Part shown: positions 38,560 to 48,103 of the stretch, in pieces | Position numbering within the stretch: position 1 is the first letter of the stretch | How the letters are laid out: the number at the start of each line of letters is the position of its first letter | NCBI GenBank assembly: GCA_017550625.1 | Contig: JAFZOL010000080.1 | Coordinates: 1-64,000 of the forward strand | Reading direction: 5' to 3' | DNA: 64,000 nt | From: Clostridia bacterium | GTDB taxonomy: Bacteria; Bacillota; Clostridia; Oscillospirales; Acutalibacteraceae | Notes under the pieces: model-generated | Seen by the model: the letters and a program-made list of their open reading frames with translations, nothing else | Told to the model about the DNA's origin: nothing | Database searches by the model: none | Made by a program: the position numbers and the translations under genes

Positions 38560-39549
38560 TTATTTCGTGTGTGTGTTTATCGCGGGGCGTTCGGGGTGTT
38601 TCTCGCCCGCGCGGTCGTAAGCACGGATGATATCCATCACCAGTTTATGCCGGACGACGTCCTTTTCGGTAAAACGGACTGTTTTGATGTCGTCAATGTT
38701 TTTGAGGATGCGAATCGCCTCTTTGAGACCTGATTTTTTTCCGTCCGGCAGGTCGATCTGCGTGATATCGCCCGTGACCACGATCTTCGAGTGGAAACCG
38801 AGGCGCGTTAGGAACATCTTCATCTGCTCAGGCGTGGTGTTCTGCGCTTCGTCGAGAATGATGAAGCTGTCGTCGAGCGTTCTGCCGCGCATATATGCGA
38901 GCGGCGCGACCTCGATGCTCCCCTTCTCCTGATACTTCTGGAAGTTGTCGGCGCCGAGCATCTCGAACAGGGCGTCGTAAAGCGGGCGCAAATAGGGGTC
39001 GACCTTCTGCTGCAGGTCGCCGGGCAGGAAGCCGAGTTTTTCGCCGGCCTCCACGGCGGGGCGCGTTAGGATGATACGGCTGACCTCTTTGGCACGGAAC
39101 GCCTTCACCGCCATGGCGACGGCGAGATACGTTTTGCCGGTGCCCGCGGGGCCAACGCCGAACACGATGGTGTTTTTGGCGATATCCTGCACGTAGTTTT
39201 TCTGCCCGATCGTTTTGGGCTTGACGGGCTTGCCGCTCATGGTGATGCAGATGCAGTCGGTGGAGAGCGACGAGAGCTGGTCGTCGTTGCCTTCGTTCAC
39301 GAGCGCCATGCAGTAGCGCACGTTCTGCTCGGTGAGCGCCTCGCCCTTGTTGATCAGCATCAGGAGCCCCTCAAGGGCTTTCGTGGCCTTCGACACCTGC
39401 TCGGGGTCGCCCGTGACCTTGATTGCGGACCCGCGGTTCACGATGGAGACATCGTATTCCCGCTCGAGCATTTTCGTGTTTTCGTCAAAGCTGCCGAACA
39501 GGCTGACGGCCTGCTCCATCCGTTCGATATTGATGACTTGTTCGTACAT
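38560..39549 (-). CDS. phoH: PhoH-like ATPase
   Basis: A 329-residue PhoH/YbeZ-type protein. An N-terminal KH-like region (~1-90) is followed by a P-loop ATPase domain with Walker A GPAGTGKTYL (~131-140), RPAVEAGEKLGFLPGD, Walker B FIILDEAQN, and the sensor GDITQIDLP. YbeZ proteins act with YbeY in rRNA processing, which fits the adjacent ybeY. Ribosome binding site GGAAG before ATG 39549. The upstream DUF4364 gene is only 11 bases away. Confidence 0.93.
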   Translation of the reverse strand: MYEQVINIERMEQAVSLFGSFDENTKMLEREYDVSIVNRGSAIKVTGDPEQVSKATKALEGLLMLINKGEALTEQNVRYCMALVNEGNDDQLSSLSTDCICITMSGKPVKPKTIGQKNYVQDIAKNTIVFGVGPAGTGKTYLAVAMAVKAFRAKEVSRIILTRPAVEAGEKLGFLPGDLQQKVDPYLRPLYDALFEMLGADNFQKYQEKGSIEVAPLAYMRGRTLDDSFIILDEAQNTTPEQMKMFLTRLGFHSKIVVTGDITQIDLPDGKKSGLKEAIRILKNIDDIKTVRFTEKDVVRHKLVMDIIRAYDRAGEKHPERPAINTHTK

Positions 39550-39560
39550 GTTTTTCTTCC

Positions 39561-40121
39561 TTATAGATCCAAAGAATCGATCACGCCGGAATAAAGCCTG
39601 TGCGGATCGGCCGAGAACGCCTCGGTGATCGCGTTCGCCTGCAGCGAGTCCGCCGCGAACAGCACCGTTTGCAGCATCACGGTATCCTGGTCTTTGATCA
39701 TGAGCGTGACGTGATAGCCGCCCTGTTCGAGTTTCACGATTTTCGTTTCGGTGCCGTATCGCACGCGCTGGCGGGACAAGAGCTCCATCGCGGCGGCGAC
39801 GGCCGTCTCGCGCACCTGGCGCGGCAGATCCGTTTCGAGCCGTTCGGCGATCACGCGGCCGGAGTCCGTGAGCGTGTAATAATCGTCGTCCTCGCGTGAC
39901 AAAAGGCTCACGAAGCCGCCGTCCGTCAGCGCGGCGAGAGCGTCGTTGACCTCAAAGAAATTCGCGAGGGCGGTGGTTTGCAGCACCTCGTTGAGCATCG
40001 CCTTTGAAAACGGCGCGTTCAGGCTTTTCAGGATATAGCACAATAAGATCCGCACGTCGTTTTTCGTGCGCATCCCCCCGAGGATCACGCCCTCGGAAAA
40101 GGCGTCGTATTGGGTGTCCAT
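39561..40121 (-). CDS. DUF4364 family winged-helix-like protein
   Basis: A 186-residue protein that fits the clostridial DUF4364 family: residues ~18-80 look like a winged helix-turn-helix (NDVRILLCYILKSLNAPFSK...ALAALTDGGFVSL), with a wing ending in DYYTLTDSGR, followed by a small mixed alpha/beta domain (~95-186). It could be a transcription regulator, but no target is known. It starts after GGGGGAA at ATG 40121 and lies between the DUF5696 lipoprotein gene and phoH on the same strand. Confidence 0.8.
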   Translation of the reverse strand: MDTQYDAFSEGVILGGMRTKNDVRILLCYILKSLNAPFSKAMLNEVLQTTALANFFEVNDALAALTDGGFVSLLSREDDDYYTLTDSGRVIAERLETDLPRQVRETAVAAAMELLSRQRVRYGTETKIVKLEQGGYHVTLMIKDQDTVMLQTVLFAADSLQANAITEAFSADPHRLYSGVIDSLDL

Positions 40122-40135
40122 ATTCGTTCCCCCTG

Positions 40136-42244
40136 TCAGTTCAGCCGGATATAGGAATACGGCGGGATCGTGATATTGTTGTAGTTGACCGAGTAGTTAT
40201 TGTGGTTGACGTAAACCAGCGTGCCGCCCGAGAAGCCGGTGCAGCTGAGCCCGTCGAGAACAATTCTGTGCGATTCGATTGCGCGCCCCGAGAGATCGCC
40301 GAGGTCTTCTTTCGCGGTGATGCAGAAATCGGCCACGTCCGACATCGACTCCTCGTAATAATACGGCGAGCCCTCTTGAAACACGAAGAGCACCTGCGGG
40401 ATCGCGCCGTATTCCACGCATTTCAGAAGCTCGAGCTTATAAGCGCCCGTCGCGTTCACCACGGTGCCAGCGAACGGAACGACACCGTGCAGCACCGCCG
40501 GAAAGAACGGGACCGCCTCGTAATCGTCCGCCTCGGAGATTGAAGTCGTGAGCGGAATATCGGAAAGCAAGTCGGCGTAAGGCAGCAGAGAGAGCTCCAT
40601 GCCGGGCAGCATCAGTTTTTTATCGGCGCGCAGCGACAGAAAACTTTCCGTCAGCGCGCTCATATACGCGGCGTCCGGATAGGTTCGCGGATACAGGGCG
40701 TTAATCGAGTACCCCGTAAACGTGTGATCTCCGAGCGAAGAGATGATATCGAGCGCCTCATTATTGAGCGCGTCAGCGCTCAGTACCGACTTCGTCTCAC
40801 CGGCGCCGAAATAGGGAGACCCGGGATAGGTCTCGTATACCTGAACGGCGGAGCCGTCGGATAACGTCAGAAGTGCGTCGCGCTTCCCCGTGGTCACGAG
40901 GTCTACGCCGAAATACAGCGGGATGTTCATATCCGATAGCGTGCCGCACATCGAGCGGAACGCCTTTTTTCCGCCAAGGGCGGAGAGCGGTTTGAGCGAG
41001 GAATCGGCGTTTTGGCCGAAACCTCCGTCGAACGCGCCGTAAAGCCGCAGCGTGAGATCCGTGATGCCCTTGCCCCTGAGCACGGAGCAAAGGTCCTCGA
41101 TTTGCTCGTAGGTAGTGAGTTCGTTCTTCCCGTCGGCCGACGCGAGCACCGACACGAGCAGCGGGAAGCCGTCGGACACGGTCTTCGCCTCTGTCAGAAA
41201 GCCGCCGCGGATCAGTTCCTCTCGGCAGGCAGCCGCCATATCGACGTAAGAACACACGGGCGCGCTGAGAAACCTGAAGCTGATACTCAGTTCTTCCCCG
41301 CCGAGGTCCCTGTAATAGCAGTCGTCGTTTGCGAACACGGTCTCGCAGAGGGAGAACGTGGGGTAAACAATGTTCACGCGGTCGGAATTCGAAACGCTTT
41401 TCTGCGCGCGCACCGAAGCGCATTCGCCGCCGCCGTCCACGAGGGCGACGAAGGAAGCCTTCTCTTTGCCCACGCCGTAAACCGATGCGGTGGCGGGGTT
41501 TGCGTCCGCGCTCACGGAAAACGTTTCGTCAAACGGGGACGACACGTTTTTCGCGGGATACACGAGGCCGCCGCAGCCGTCCGGCACGAGAAGGAAATCG
41601 TTTTCGTCGTTCATACCGGTAAAGGTCGCGCCGAAATACGGCAGAAGGTCGAGCCTGTCGAGCACCATGCCTTGGGGAACGCCGATCGCGGCGCGATCGA
41701 TCGCGACCGTCAGCTTGCCGTCGGAGAGCCGGTATTCGACCGGCACGCGCATCACGGCGGCGTTCGGGGGCAAAGAATCGGGCGAAGAAAGCGCGGTGGA
41801 CATCGCGTCCGACATCACGTAGGTCACGCGGACGCCGTTATCGATCGCCTCGTGCGTGAAGCTGCCGAACGCGACCGCGTTATCCTGCGAGTTGAGATAA
41901 TACCTGCCCGCTTCGGACAGCAGCGTGACGGACACGATGGATGAAAACTTGTTGTCAAAAACAGGAAGCGAATGCCAGTAAACGTCAGCGGAGGAATCGT
42001 AAACGCTCACGCCGCCCGAAACGGGGTCAAACAGAAGCCGCAGAGAGCCCGCGGTCGTAACGACCTGCAGACGCTTGACGTCCGTTTTATGGAGATCCGG
42101 CGAGATCGTGCTGTTCCCCATCAGCTCCTTGCCGACGGTCAGGCTCTTGAGCGGTGCCTCTTCTTTGCCGCACGCAGAAAAAACCTGCAGGCAAAGACCC
42201 AGCGCCAAAAGCGCGCAAAACAGCCGGAAAAGACGGGAACGCAA
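40136..42244 (-). CDS. DUF5696-like large lipoprotein with glycoside-hydrolase-like core
   Basis: A 702-residue lipoprotein: signal peptide with lipobox FSAC (Cys ~25), a beta-sandwich N-terminal part (~45-330) and a C-terminal half resembling a TIM barrel (for example LTLRLYGAFDGGFGQN, IPLYFGVDLV, KLMLPGMELSLLPYADLLSDIPL split by Pro). The overall plan matches DUF5696 proteins of Firmicutes, thought to be related to glycoside hydrolases; I cannot identify catalytic acids with confidence. The start is TTG 42244, eight bases after AGGAGG; a GTG at 42253 is inside that site. First gene of the run down to recO. Confidence 0.75.
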   Translation of the reverse strand: MRSRLFRLFCALLALGLCLQVFSACGKEEAPLKSLTVGKELMGNSTISPDLHKTDVKRLQVVTTAGSLRLLFDPVSGGVSVYDSSADVYWHSLPVFDNKFSSIVSVTLLSEAGRYYLNSQDNAVAFGSFTHEAIDNGVRVTYVMSDAMSTALSSPDSLPPNAAVMRVPVEYRLSDGKLTVAIDRAAIGVPQGMVLDRLDLLPYFGATFTGMNDENDFLLVPDGCGGLVYPAKNVSSPFDETFSVSADANPATASVYGVGKEKASFVALVDGGGECASVRAQKSVSNSDRVNIVYPTFSLCETVFANDDCYYRDLGGEELSISFRFLSAPVCSYVDMAAACREELIRGGFLTEAKTVSDGFPLLVSVLASADGKNELTTYEQIEDLCSVLRGKGITDLTLRLYGAFDGGFGQNADSSLKPLSALGGKKAFRSMCGTLSDMNIPLYFGVDLVTTGKRDALLTLSDGSAVQVYETYPGSPYFGAGETKSVLSADALNNEALDIISSLGDHTFTGYSINALYPRTYPDAAYMSALTESFLSLRADKKLMLPGMELSLLPYADLLSDIPLTTSISEADDYEAVPFFPAVLHGVVPFAGTVVNATGAYKLELLKCVEYGAIPQVLFVFQEGSPYYYEESMSDVADFCITAKEDLGDLSGRAIESHRIVLDGLSCTGFSGGTLVYVNHNNYSVNYNNITIPPYSYIRLN

Positions 42245-42370
42245 CGTTTTCACCTCCTATTTTTTCATTTTATTTTATCATACAATCCTATAAAAGGCAA
42301 GCTATTTATATTGTCATACGCGCAGAAAATATTGGATTTCCATACCGGATATTTGATATTATTCATAAAG

Positions 42371-42403
42371 AAACAGAGGCCGGGAGCGTTCCGGTCTCTG
42401 TTT
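42371..42403 (-). terminator. Terminator of the second nucleoside transporter operon
   Basis: AAACAGAG...CTCTGTTT with inner CCGG pairs (42371-42403); the minus-strand transcript continues CTTTATG after TTT. It lies 17 bases after the last permease gene. Confidence 0.75.
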
Positions 42404-42420
42404 GGATATGACGATATGCG

Positions 42421-43383
42421 TTATCTGTCTTCGCGGAAATACGAGAGACCGAGCGCCGCGGGCGGCAGGTTCTCGCGCTTTTTGCGCACGCTGACGAAGA
42501 TCAGAACGATGATCGTGACCACGTAAGGCAGCATCTGCAGCAAGGGCTGGACCTGCATGCTGGCGTTCAGGTAATTATACATGATATACAAGCCGCCGAA
42601 CAGATACGACCCGACGATCGCGAAATGCGGACGCCAGACGGCGAAGATCACGATCGCGATGGCCAGCCAGCCGCGGTCGCCGAAGCCGTCGTTCTGCCAG
42701 ACGCCGTTGGAATAGTCCATGATGTAATAGAGTCCGCCGAGTCCGGCGATCATGCCGCCGAGGCAGGTGGAGAGATACTTATATCTCGTCACGTTGATGC
42801 CGGCCGCGTCGGCGGTAGCGGGGCTTTCGCCGATGGACCTGAGCTGCAGGCCCACGCGCGTGCGCTTCATCACAAAGGATACGATCAGCGCGAGCACCAC
42901 GGCAAGATAGATCAGAAAGCCGTGCTGGCCGCCGAGCTGCTGGTTGCCGAAGGGAAGAAAGTTCTGATAGGCCTTCGAGATCTTCGTGAGCGCGAGATAG
43001 GGCGTGGAGCTGTTCGTCAGCTTGATGAGCGAGCCGCCGAAGAAGTTGCCGAAGCCCACGCCGAACGTGGTGAGCGCAAGGCCCGTCACGTTCTGGTTCG
43101 CACGCAGGGTGACGGTAAGGAAGCTGTAAAGCAGCGACGTGAGCAGCGAACCGAGCAGGCACGAGAGCAGCGGGATCAGAATCGCGAGGAACGGATTGAC
43201 GGAACCGCTTGTCTGATAAAAGAAGCCGCCGATAACGCCCGAGATCGCGCCGACGTACATGATGCCGGGGATGCCGAGGTTCAGGTTGCCCGCTTTTTCG
43301 GTCAGGATCTCGCCGGTGGCGCCGTAAAGGAGCGGCGTGCCCTGCAAAACGGCACGGATAAGAAACAGTAATACCTTTTCCAT
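42421..43383 (-). CDS. BMP-type nucleoside ABC permease (NupQ-like), second operon
   Basis: A 320-residue BPD_transp_2 permease with eight to ten membrane segments. Diagnostic stretches are GEILTEKAGNLNLGIPGIMYVGA near the start (cited in part: KAGNLNLGIPG), and the coupling loop SIGESPATADAAGINVTRYKYL (in part: GESPATADAAGIN). It is homologous to the permease at 7018-8064 but clearly diverged, so the two operons are old paralogues. Starts one base into the preceding permease stop (shared 43383). Confidence 0.9.
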   Translation of the reverse strand: MEKVLLFLIRAVLQGTPLLYGATGEILTEKAGNLNLGIPGIMYVGAISGVIGGFFYQTSGSVNPFLAILIPLLSCLLGSLLTSLLYSFLTVTLRANQNVTGLALTTFGVGFGNFFGGSLIKLTNSSTPYLALTKISKAYQNFLPFGNQQLGGQHGFLIYLAVVLALIVSFVMKRTRVGLQLRSIGESPATADAAGINVTRYKYLSTCLGGMIAGLGGLYYIMDYSNGVWQNDGFGDRGWLAIAIVIFAVWRPHFAIVGSYLFGGLYIMYNYLNASMQVQPLLQMLPYVVTIIVLIFVSVRKKRENLPPAALGLSYFREDR

Positions 43384-44498
43384 TATTCCGCCTCCTTTGC
43401 AGCCTTTTTCCTGAAGTGGATCTGATAGTTGATAAAGAACTCGCAGCCGATGATGAAGAAGATGATGATACCGGTCATGATGTCCGAGAACGAGGGGTTA
43501 ATCCCGAACTTCGTGGCGATCTCTTCGGCGCCGAGGTCCATGAACACGATCAGGAACGACGTGACGACCATTGTGAAAGGATTGAATTTCGCGAGCCACG
43601 AAACGAGGATCGCGGTGAAGCCGCGCCCGTCGGCGATGTTCGGGTCGATCGAATGCGAGAACCCGCCCACGAGCAGGAAGCCGATGAGCCCGCACAGCGC
43701 GCCGGAGAGCGCCATGGTGCGAATGATGACCTTTTTCACGTTGATGCCGACGTAGCGCGCGGTGTTTTCGCTCTCGCCGACGACCGAGATCTCATAGCCG
43801 TGCTTGCTGTAATTGAGATACGCGTACATGATCACGGTGAGGGCGGCGATCACGATGATATTGAGCAGATACTGCTCGCCGAGCACCGTGGGCAGCCAGC
43901 CGTGCGAAAGCAGCTTCGGGCCGACCGTATGCGAACCGCTCTGGTCCACGCGCTCGATGAAGTATTTGATGAGGTACATCGCCACGTAGTTCATCATCAG
44001 GGTGAACAGCGTTTCGTTGGTTCTCCATTTCGCCTTGAACGCGGCGGGGATGATGCCCCACACGGCGCCGGCGGTGACGCTGGAGATCAGCATCACGAGG
44101 ATCAGCGACCAGTCGGGGATCCTGCCGCCGAGGGCGATCATGCACACGGCGGTAGCGAGGCCGCCGATCAGCACCTGGCCTTCGCCGCCGATGTTCCAGA
44201 ATTTCATGCGGAACGCGGGCGTGAGGGCAAGCGCGACGCCGAGAAGCATGGCGAGGTTATAGAACATATACCACATTTTGTCAAGGTCGCCGAAGTTGCC
44301 CTCCAACATCGTGGAATAAACGGAAATGGGGTCGTCGCCCGTCACGAACCTCGTGATGAGGCCGCACACGATGAGCGCCACGAGCACCGAGCCCGCGCGG
44401 ATGGCGAGCCGCACCCAGAAGGCCATGCTCTTGCGCCTTGAGATCGTGATCAGAGGCTCATGCTCTTTGATCTTTTTGCCGGTGATTTCACTCGACAT
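43383..44498 (-). CDS. BMP-type nucleoside ABC permease (NupP-like), second operon
   Basis: A 371-residue permease with a cytoplasmic basic N-terminus and about eight to ten transmembrane helices. It shows the FRMKFWNIGGEGQVLIGG motif and the coupling loop VVGESENTARYVGINVKK of the family. In contrast to its paralogue at 8064-9443 it lacks the long acidic Pro-Glu tail and has a normal length. It overlaps the ATPase gene by 11 bases and the next permease gene by one, indicating coupled translation. Confidence 0.9.
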   Translation of the reverse strand: MSSEITGKKIKEHEPLITISRRKSMAFWVRLAIRAGSVLVALIVCGLITRFVTGDDPISVYSTMLEGNFGDLDKMWYMFYNLAMLLGVALALTPAFRMKFWNIGGEGQVLIGGLATAVCMIALGGRIPDWSLILVMLISSVTAGAVWGIIPAAFKAKWRTNETLFTLMMNYVAMYLIKYFIERVDQSGSHTVGPKLLSHGWLPTVLGEQYLLNIIVIAALTVIMYAYLNYSKHGYEISVVGESENTARYVGINVKKVIIRTMALSGALCGLIGFLLVGGFSHSIDPNIADGRGFTAILVSWLAKFNPFTMVVTSFLIVFMDLGAEEIATKFGINPSFSDIMTGIIIFFIIGCEFFINYQIHFRKKAAKEAE

Positions 44499-46032
44499 GC
44501 GTTTCGCCTCCCTTCGCCTTCGTCATCATCAGGCCGATCTCTTCTTTTTTGGCGGTGCGCCCGTCCACGATGCCGGTGACTCTGCCGCCGCAGATCACGA
44601 GGATGCGGTCGCAAAGCTCCAGCAGCACGTCGAGGTCTTCGCCGACGAAGATCACGGCCACGCCGTTTTCTTTCTGCTCGTTGAGCAGTTTATAAATCAT
44701 ATAAGAGGAGTTGATATCGAGACCGCGCACGGGATACGCCGCCATCAGCACGGTGGGGGCGGCGGCGATCTCGCGGCCGACGAGCACTTTCTGCACGTTG
44801 CCGCCTGAGAGCTTGCGTACCGCGGTCTTCGCGCTGGGCGTGACGACCTTCAGGCTGTCGATGATCTTCTCGGCGAGGGCTTTCGGCGGCTGACGGTCCA
44901 CGAAAACCGTTTTGCCCTTGCGGTAGCTGCGCAGCATCATGTTGTCGATGATATCCATGTTGCCCACGAGTCCCATGCCGAGCCGATCCTCGGGCACGAA
45001 CGACAGGCGCACGCCGAGGTCGCGGATCTGAAGCGGCGTCTTGCTGCGAAGGTCCACCGTTTTGTTGTTTGACGGATCGTGGTATTCGATACTTCCCGAC
45101 GTTGGCGTCTGCAGCCCCGCGATGATCTCAAGCAGCTCGCGCTGGCCGCTGCCCGCGACGCCCGCGATGCCGAGAATCTCGCCGCTTTTCGCGGTGAACG
45201 AGATATCGTCGAGAATGCGGATCCCTTCGAAATTGACGAGGCTCAGCCCCGATACGTTCAGGCGGTCGGGCGTCTCTTCGATCTTCGCCCGGTCGATATT
45301 CAGCGACACGCGCTCGCCGACCATCATTTCGGTCAGCTCGTTCTGCGTGGTCGAGGCTGTGTCAACGGTGGCGATGTGCCTGCCTTTGCGCAGCACGGCG
45401 ACGCGGTCGGAGATCGCCATGACCTCGTGCAGCTTGTGCGTGATGATCATGATCGATTTGCCGTCGTCGCGCATGCGGCGGATCACGCGGAAGAGCTTTT
45501 CGGTCTCTTGCGGGGTCAGCACGGCGGTCGGCTCGTCGAGGATCAGGATGTCGGCGCCGCGATAAAGTACCTTGAGGATCTCAACGGTCTGCTTCTCCGA
45601 GACGGACATCTCATAGATCTTTTTGTTCGGGTCCATCTCAAAGCCGTAGCGCGCGGCGATTTCGGCGATCTTTTCGGCGGACTTGTTCAGGTTGAACTTA
45701 TCCTCGTGGATGCCGAGGATAATGTTCTCGGTCGCGGAAAAGACGTCGACGAGCTTGAAATGCTGGTGAACCATGCCGATGCCGTAAGAAAACGCGTCCT
45801 TCGGCGAAGCGATGGTCACGTGCTTGCCGTCGATATAGATCTCGCCGGAATCCGGATGGTAGATCCCCGAGATCATATTCATCAGCGTCGTTTTGCCGCT
45901 GCCGTTTTCACCGAGGATCGCAAGGACCTCACCGCGGCGAAGCTCCATTTCCACGTCGTCGTTCGCAACGATGTTGCCGAACACTTTCGTTACGTGCTTT
46001 AATTCGAGAGCAAGAGGGGTTGTTTCCGACAT
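44488..46032 (-). CDS. BMP-type nucleoside ABC ATPase, second operon
   Basis: A 514-residue double-cassette ATPase. First domain: Walker A GENGSGKTTL (~38-47), MVHQHFKLVDVF, Walker B LILDEPTAVLTP. Second domain: degenerate Walker A GVAGSGQREL, signature LSGGNVQK and AAYPVRGLDIN. It pairs with the two permeases downstream. A hairpin (46066-46088) separates it from the binding-protein gene, as in the first nucleoside operon. Confidence 0.93.
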   Translation of the reverse strand: MSETTPLALELKHVTKVFGNIVANDDVEMELRRGEVLAILGENGSGKTTLMNMISGIYHPDSGEIYIDGKHVTIASPKDAFSYGIGMVHQHFKLVDVFSATENIILGIHEDKFNLNKSAEKIAEIAARYGFEMDPNKKIYEMSVSEKQTVEILKVLYRGADILILDEPTAVLTPQETEKLFRVIRRMRDDGKSIMIITHKLHEVMAISDRVAVLRKGRHIATVDTASTTQNELTEMMVGERVSLNIDRAKIEETPDRLNVSGLSLVNFEGIRILDDISFTAKSGEILGIAGVAGSGQRELLEIIAGLQTPTSGSIEYHDPSNNKTVDLRSKTPLQIRDLGVRLSFVPEDRLGMGLVGNMDIIDNMMLRSYRKGKTVFVDRQPPKALAEKIIDSLKVVTPSAKTAVRKLSGGNVQKVLVGREIAAAPTVLMAAYPVRGLDINSSYMIYKLLNEQKENGVAVIFVGEDLDVLLELCDRILVICGGRVTGIVDGRTAKKEEIGLMMTKAKGGETHVE

Positions 46033-46065
46033 ATGATGCTCGATCTCCTATTCTCTGAAAAATCA

Positions 46066-46088
46066 GGGCGAGGCTGAAAGCCCCGCCC
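46066..46088 (-). terminator. Partial terminator between binding-protein and ATPase genes, second operon
   Basis: GGGCGAGGCT (46066-46075), GAA, AGCCCCGCCC (46079-46088): a 10-bp stem with one G-T pair, followed on the minus strand by TGATTTTTCAG. Same position as the hairpin at 11083-11108 in the first operon. Confidence 0.75.
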
Positions 46089-46152
46089 CGGAAAAACGGT
46101 ATTCAGTCACCGATCAGATTCTTTTCGTTCGGTAAAACTACTGTCTTTCTGA

Positions 46153-47418
46153 TCAGAACTTGGTGTTCAGGTTCTCGATGCCGTCGATGATGATATCGAA
46201 ATACGGAGCGGATCTGAACTCGGACTCATGGAAGTAGCCGCCGGAGACGACTTCGGTGTCGCCTTCGAAGTTGGCGTCGGTGTCAACGTCGGCCTTGTAG
46301 GAATCAAGGGTCTTGCCGCCGACCGTGAAGGTGGAGGTATCGAACACGTGCAGGGTGCCAGCTTTGAACTCATCGATCGCCTTCAGGATGGCCTGCTTGG
46401 TCTCATCGTTGGAGACGTTCATGTTCAGACCGGAAAGCACGATGGAGCCCGTAGCGATGGTGCCGGTGTAATCGTCTTCGATCGCGACGCCGTCGGTGAC
46501 GCACTTGATGATGTAGTGGAAATAGGGAGCCCAGTTGATGGCGGAGGCGATGATGAAGGTGTTCTCGCCGGCGTCATAGGTGGAGCCGTTGTAAGAGACG
46601 TTCGGCACGCCGGCGGATTCGCAGGCGGCGGGAGCGCCGAGAGAGTCGGCATGCTGGCTGATGAGCACGCACTTGTCGGTGGTGATGAGGGCGTTCGCAG
46701 CTTCCTGCTCGGCAGCCTGATCATACCAGGAACCGGTGTAGCGGACCTTCATGGTCACGGACGGGCAAACGGACTTCGCGCCGAGATAGAAAGAGGTAAG
46801 ACCGGAGATCACTTCAGCATAGGTGAAAGCGCCGACATAACCCATAACGGCCTGCTCAGCGGTGATCTTGCCGTCGTTGATCATTTCATTCAGCTTCATG
46901 CCCGCGGCGATACCTGCAAGATATCTGCCTTCATAGATGGCGGCGAAAGCGTTGTGGAAGTTCGCGAGCTTCTCGGTGTGGGCAAGGGTGCCGGTGGCGT
47001 GGCAGCATTCCACTTCGGGATGGGCCTTCGCGACTTCAAGCAGGAACTGCTCGTGGCCGAACGAATCGCAGAAGATGATCTTGCAGCCGGCGGAGACGAG
47101 CTGGTTCGCGGCCTCGGTGCAGGCGGAGGTCTCGGCAACGTTCGTCTTGATCAGGACCTGCTCGTTGGAGAGGCCGAGCACTTCCTGCACGGACTTGATC
47201 GCCTTGATGAAGTTGTTGTCATAAGTGGAGTTCTCGTCGTGAAGGCAAATGACGCCGATCTTGAAATCGTCGGCGACGTCGAACTTCTCGAGCTCAGCGC
47301 CCTTAAGAAGGTCTTCGGTCATACCGGGCTTTTCGTTGTTCTCCGAATTGCCGCAGGCGGCAAACAGAGCGATAGCCATGATCAGTGCCAATGCAACAGC
47401 GATCGTTTTCTTGAACAT
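46153..47418 (-). CDS. BMP-family nucleoside-binding lipoprotein, second operon
   Basis: A 421-residue solute-binding lipoprotein, longer than the paralogue at 11124-12212. The lipobox FAAC gives a lipidated Cys at residue 22. BMP-family features: KIGVICLHDENSTYDNNFIKA at the start of the mature domain (in part: HDENSTYDNN), AGIAAGMKLNEM, and VMGYVGAFTYAEVISGLTSF (in part: GYVGAFTYAEV). It probably delivers purine nucleosides, since xpt lies directly upstream. ATG 47418 is ten bases after AGGAGG; a TTG six bases earlier is too close. Confidence 0.9.
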   Translation of the reverse strand: MFKKTIAVALALIMAIALFAACGNSENNEKPGMTEDLLKGAELEKFDVADDFKIGVICLHDENSTYDNNFIKAIKSVQEVLGLSNEQVLIKTNVAETSACTEAANQLVSAGCKIIFCDSFGHEQFLLEVAKAHPEVECCHATGTLAHTEKLANFHNAFAAIYEGRYLAGIAAGMKLNEMINDGKITAEQAVMGYVGAFTYAEVISGLTSFYLGAKSVCPSVTMKVRYTGSWYDQAAEQEAANALITTDKCVLISQHADSLGAPAACESAGVPNVSYNGSTYDAGENTFIIASAINWAPYFHYIIKCVTDGVAIEDDYTGTIATGSIVLSGLNMNVSNDETKQAILKAIDEFKAGTLHVFDTSTFTVGGKTLDSYKADVDTDANFEGDTEVVSGGYFHESEFRSAPYFDIIIDGIENLNTKF

Positions 47419-47493
47419 TTCCAATGTTCCTCCTTAAATGAATTGTTTTTTATTGTCATCCGATATATTATCGGGATGATTCCGAAATGAATA

Positions 47494-48069
47494 TCAATCG
47501 AAAAACTCGATGCCGCCCTCGTCGTCCATGCTGCGAATGCGGGCAAGGGATTCCACACGCACGCCCGCCGCGCGCAGCTCGCTGCCGCCGGGCTGGAAGC
47601 CCTTTTCGATCGCGATGCCGACGCCCACGAGTGACGCGCCCGCCTGATCGAGGATATGCATCAGGCATTTTACGGCGGCGCCGTTGGCAAGAAAGTCGTC
47701 GATGATCAGAACGCTGTCCTCTTTGCCGAGATACGCCTTTGAAACGCTCATCTCATACGGCTTGCCTTTTGTAAATGAAAAGCACTCGCCCGTATACACG
47801 TCTTTGCCGACGTTCTTGTTCTCTCCCTTTTTCGCGAAAACGACCGGCACGTGGAAGAACTGCGCCGCGGCGAACGCGATGGAGATGCCGGAGGCTTCGA
47901 CGGTCAGGATCTTGTTGATCCCCTCGTCCCGGAACAAATCAAAAAACTCCCTGCCGAGAGACATGATCAGATCCACGTCGATCTGGTGGTTCAGGAAGCC
48001 GTCAACCTTCAGCACGCCGCCGGGAAGCACCCGTCCGCACGTTTTGATCTTTTCCTCAAGCAGCTTCAT
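47494..48069 (-). CDS. xpt: Xanthine phosphoribosyltransferase
   Basis: A 191-residue type I phosphoribosyltransferase that converts xanthine (and often guanine) with PRPP to the nucleotide. Visible: VDGFLNHQIDVDLIMSLG near the start, KILTVEASGISIAFA, and the PRPP-binding VLIIDDFLANGAAVKCL. Length is as for Xpt of Bacillus (about 194). ATG 48069 is ten bases after GCGAGGT and just downstream of its promoter (48104-48132). Many xpt genes are controlled by a guanine riboswitch; the leader here is too short for one. The transporter genes follow 75 bases downstream. Confidence 0.93.
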   Translation of the reverse strand: MKLLEEKIKTCGRVLPGGVLKVDGFLNHQIDVDLIMSLGREFFDLFRDEGINKILTVEASGISIAFAAAQFFHVPVVFAKKGENKNVGKDVYTGECFSFTKGKPYEMSVSKAYLGKEDSVLIIDDFLANGAAVKCLMHILDQAGASLVGVGIAIEKGFQPGGSELRAAGVRVESLARIRSMDDEGGIEFFD

Positions 48070-48103
48070 AAAACAAATACCTCGCAGGGAAATTGACGGT
48101 TTC

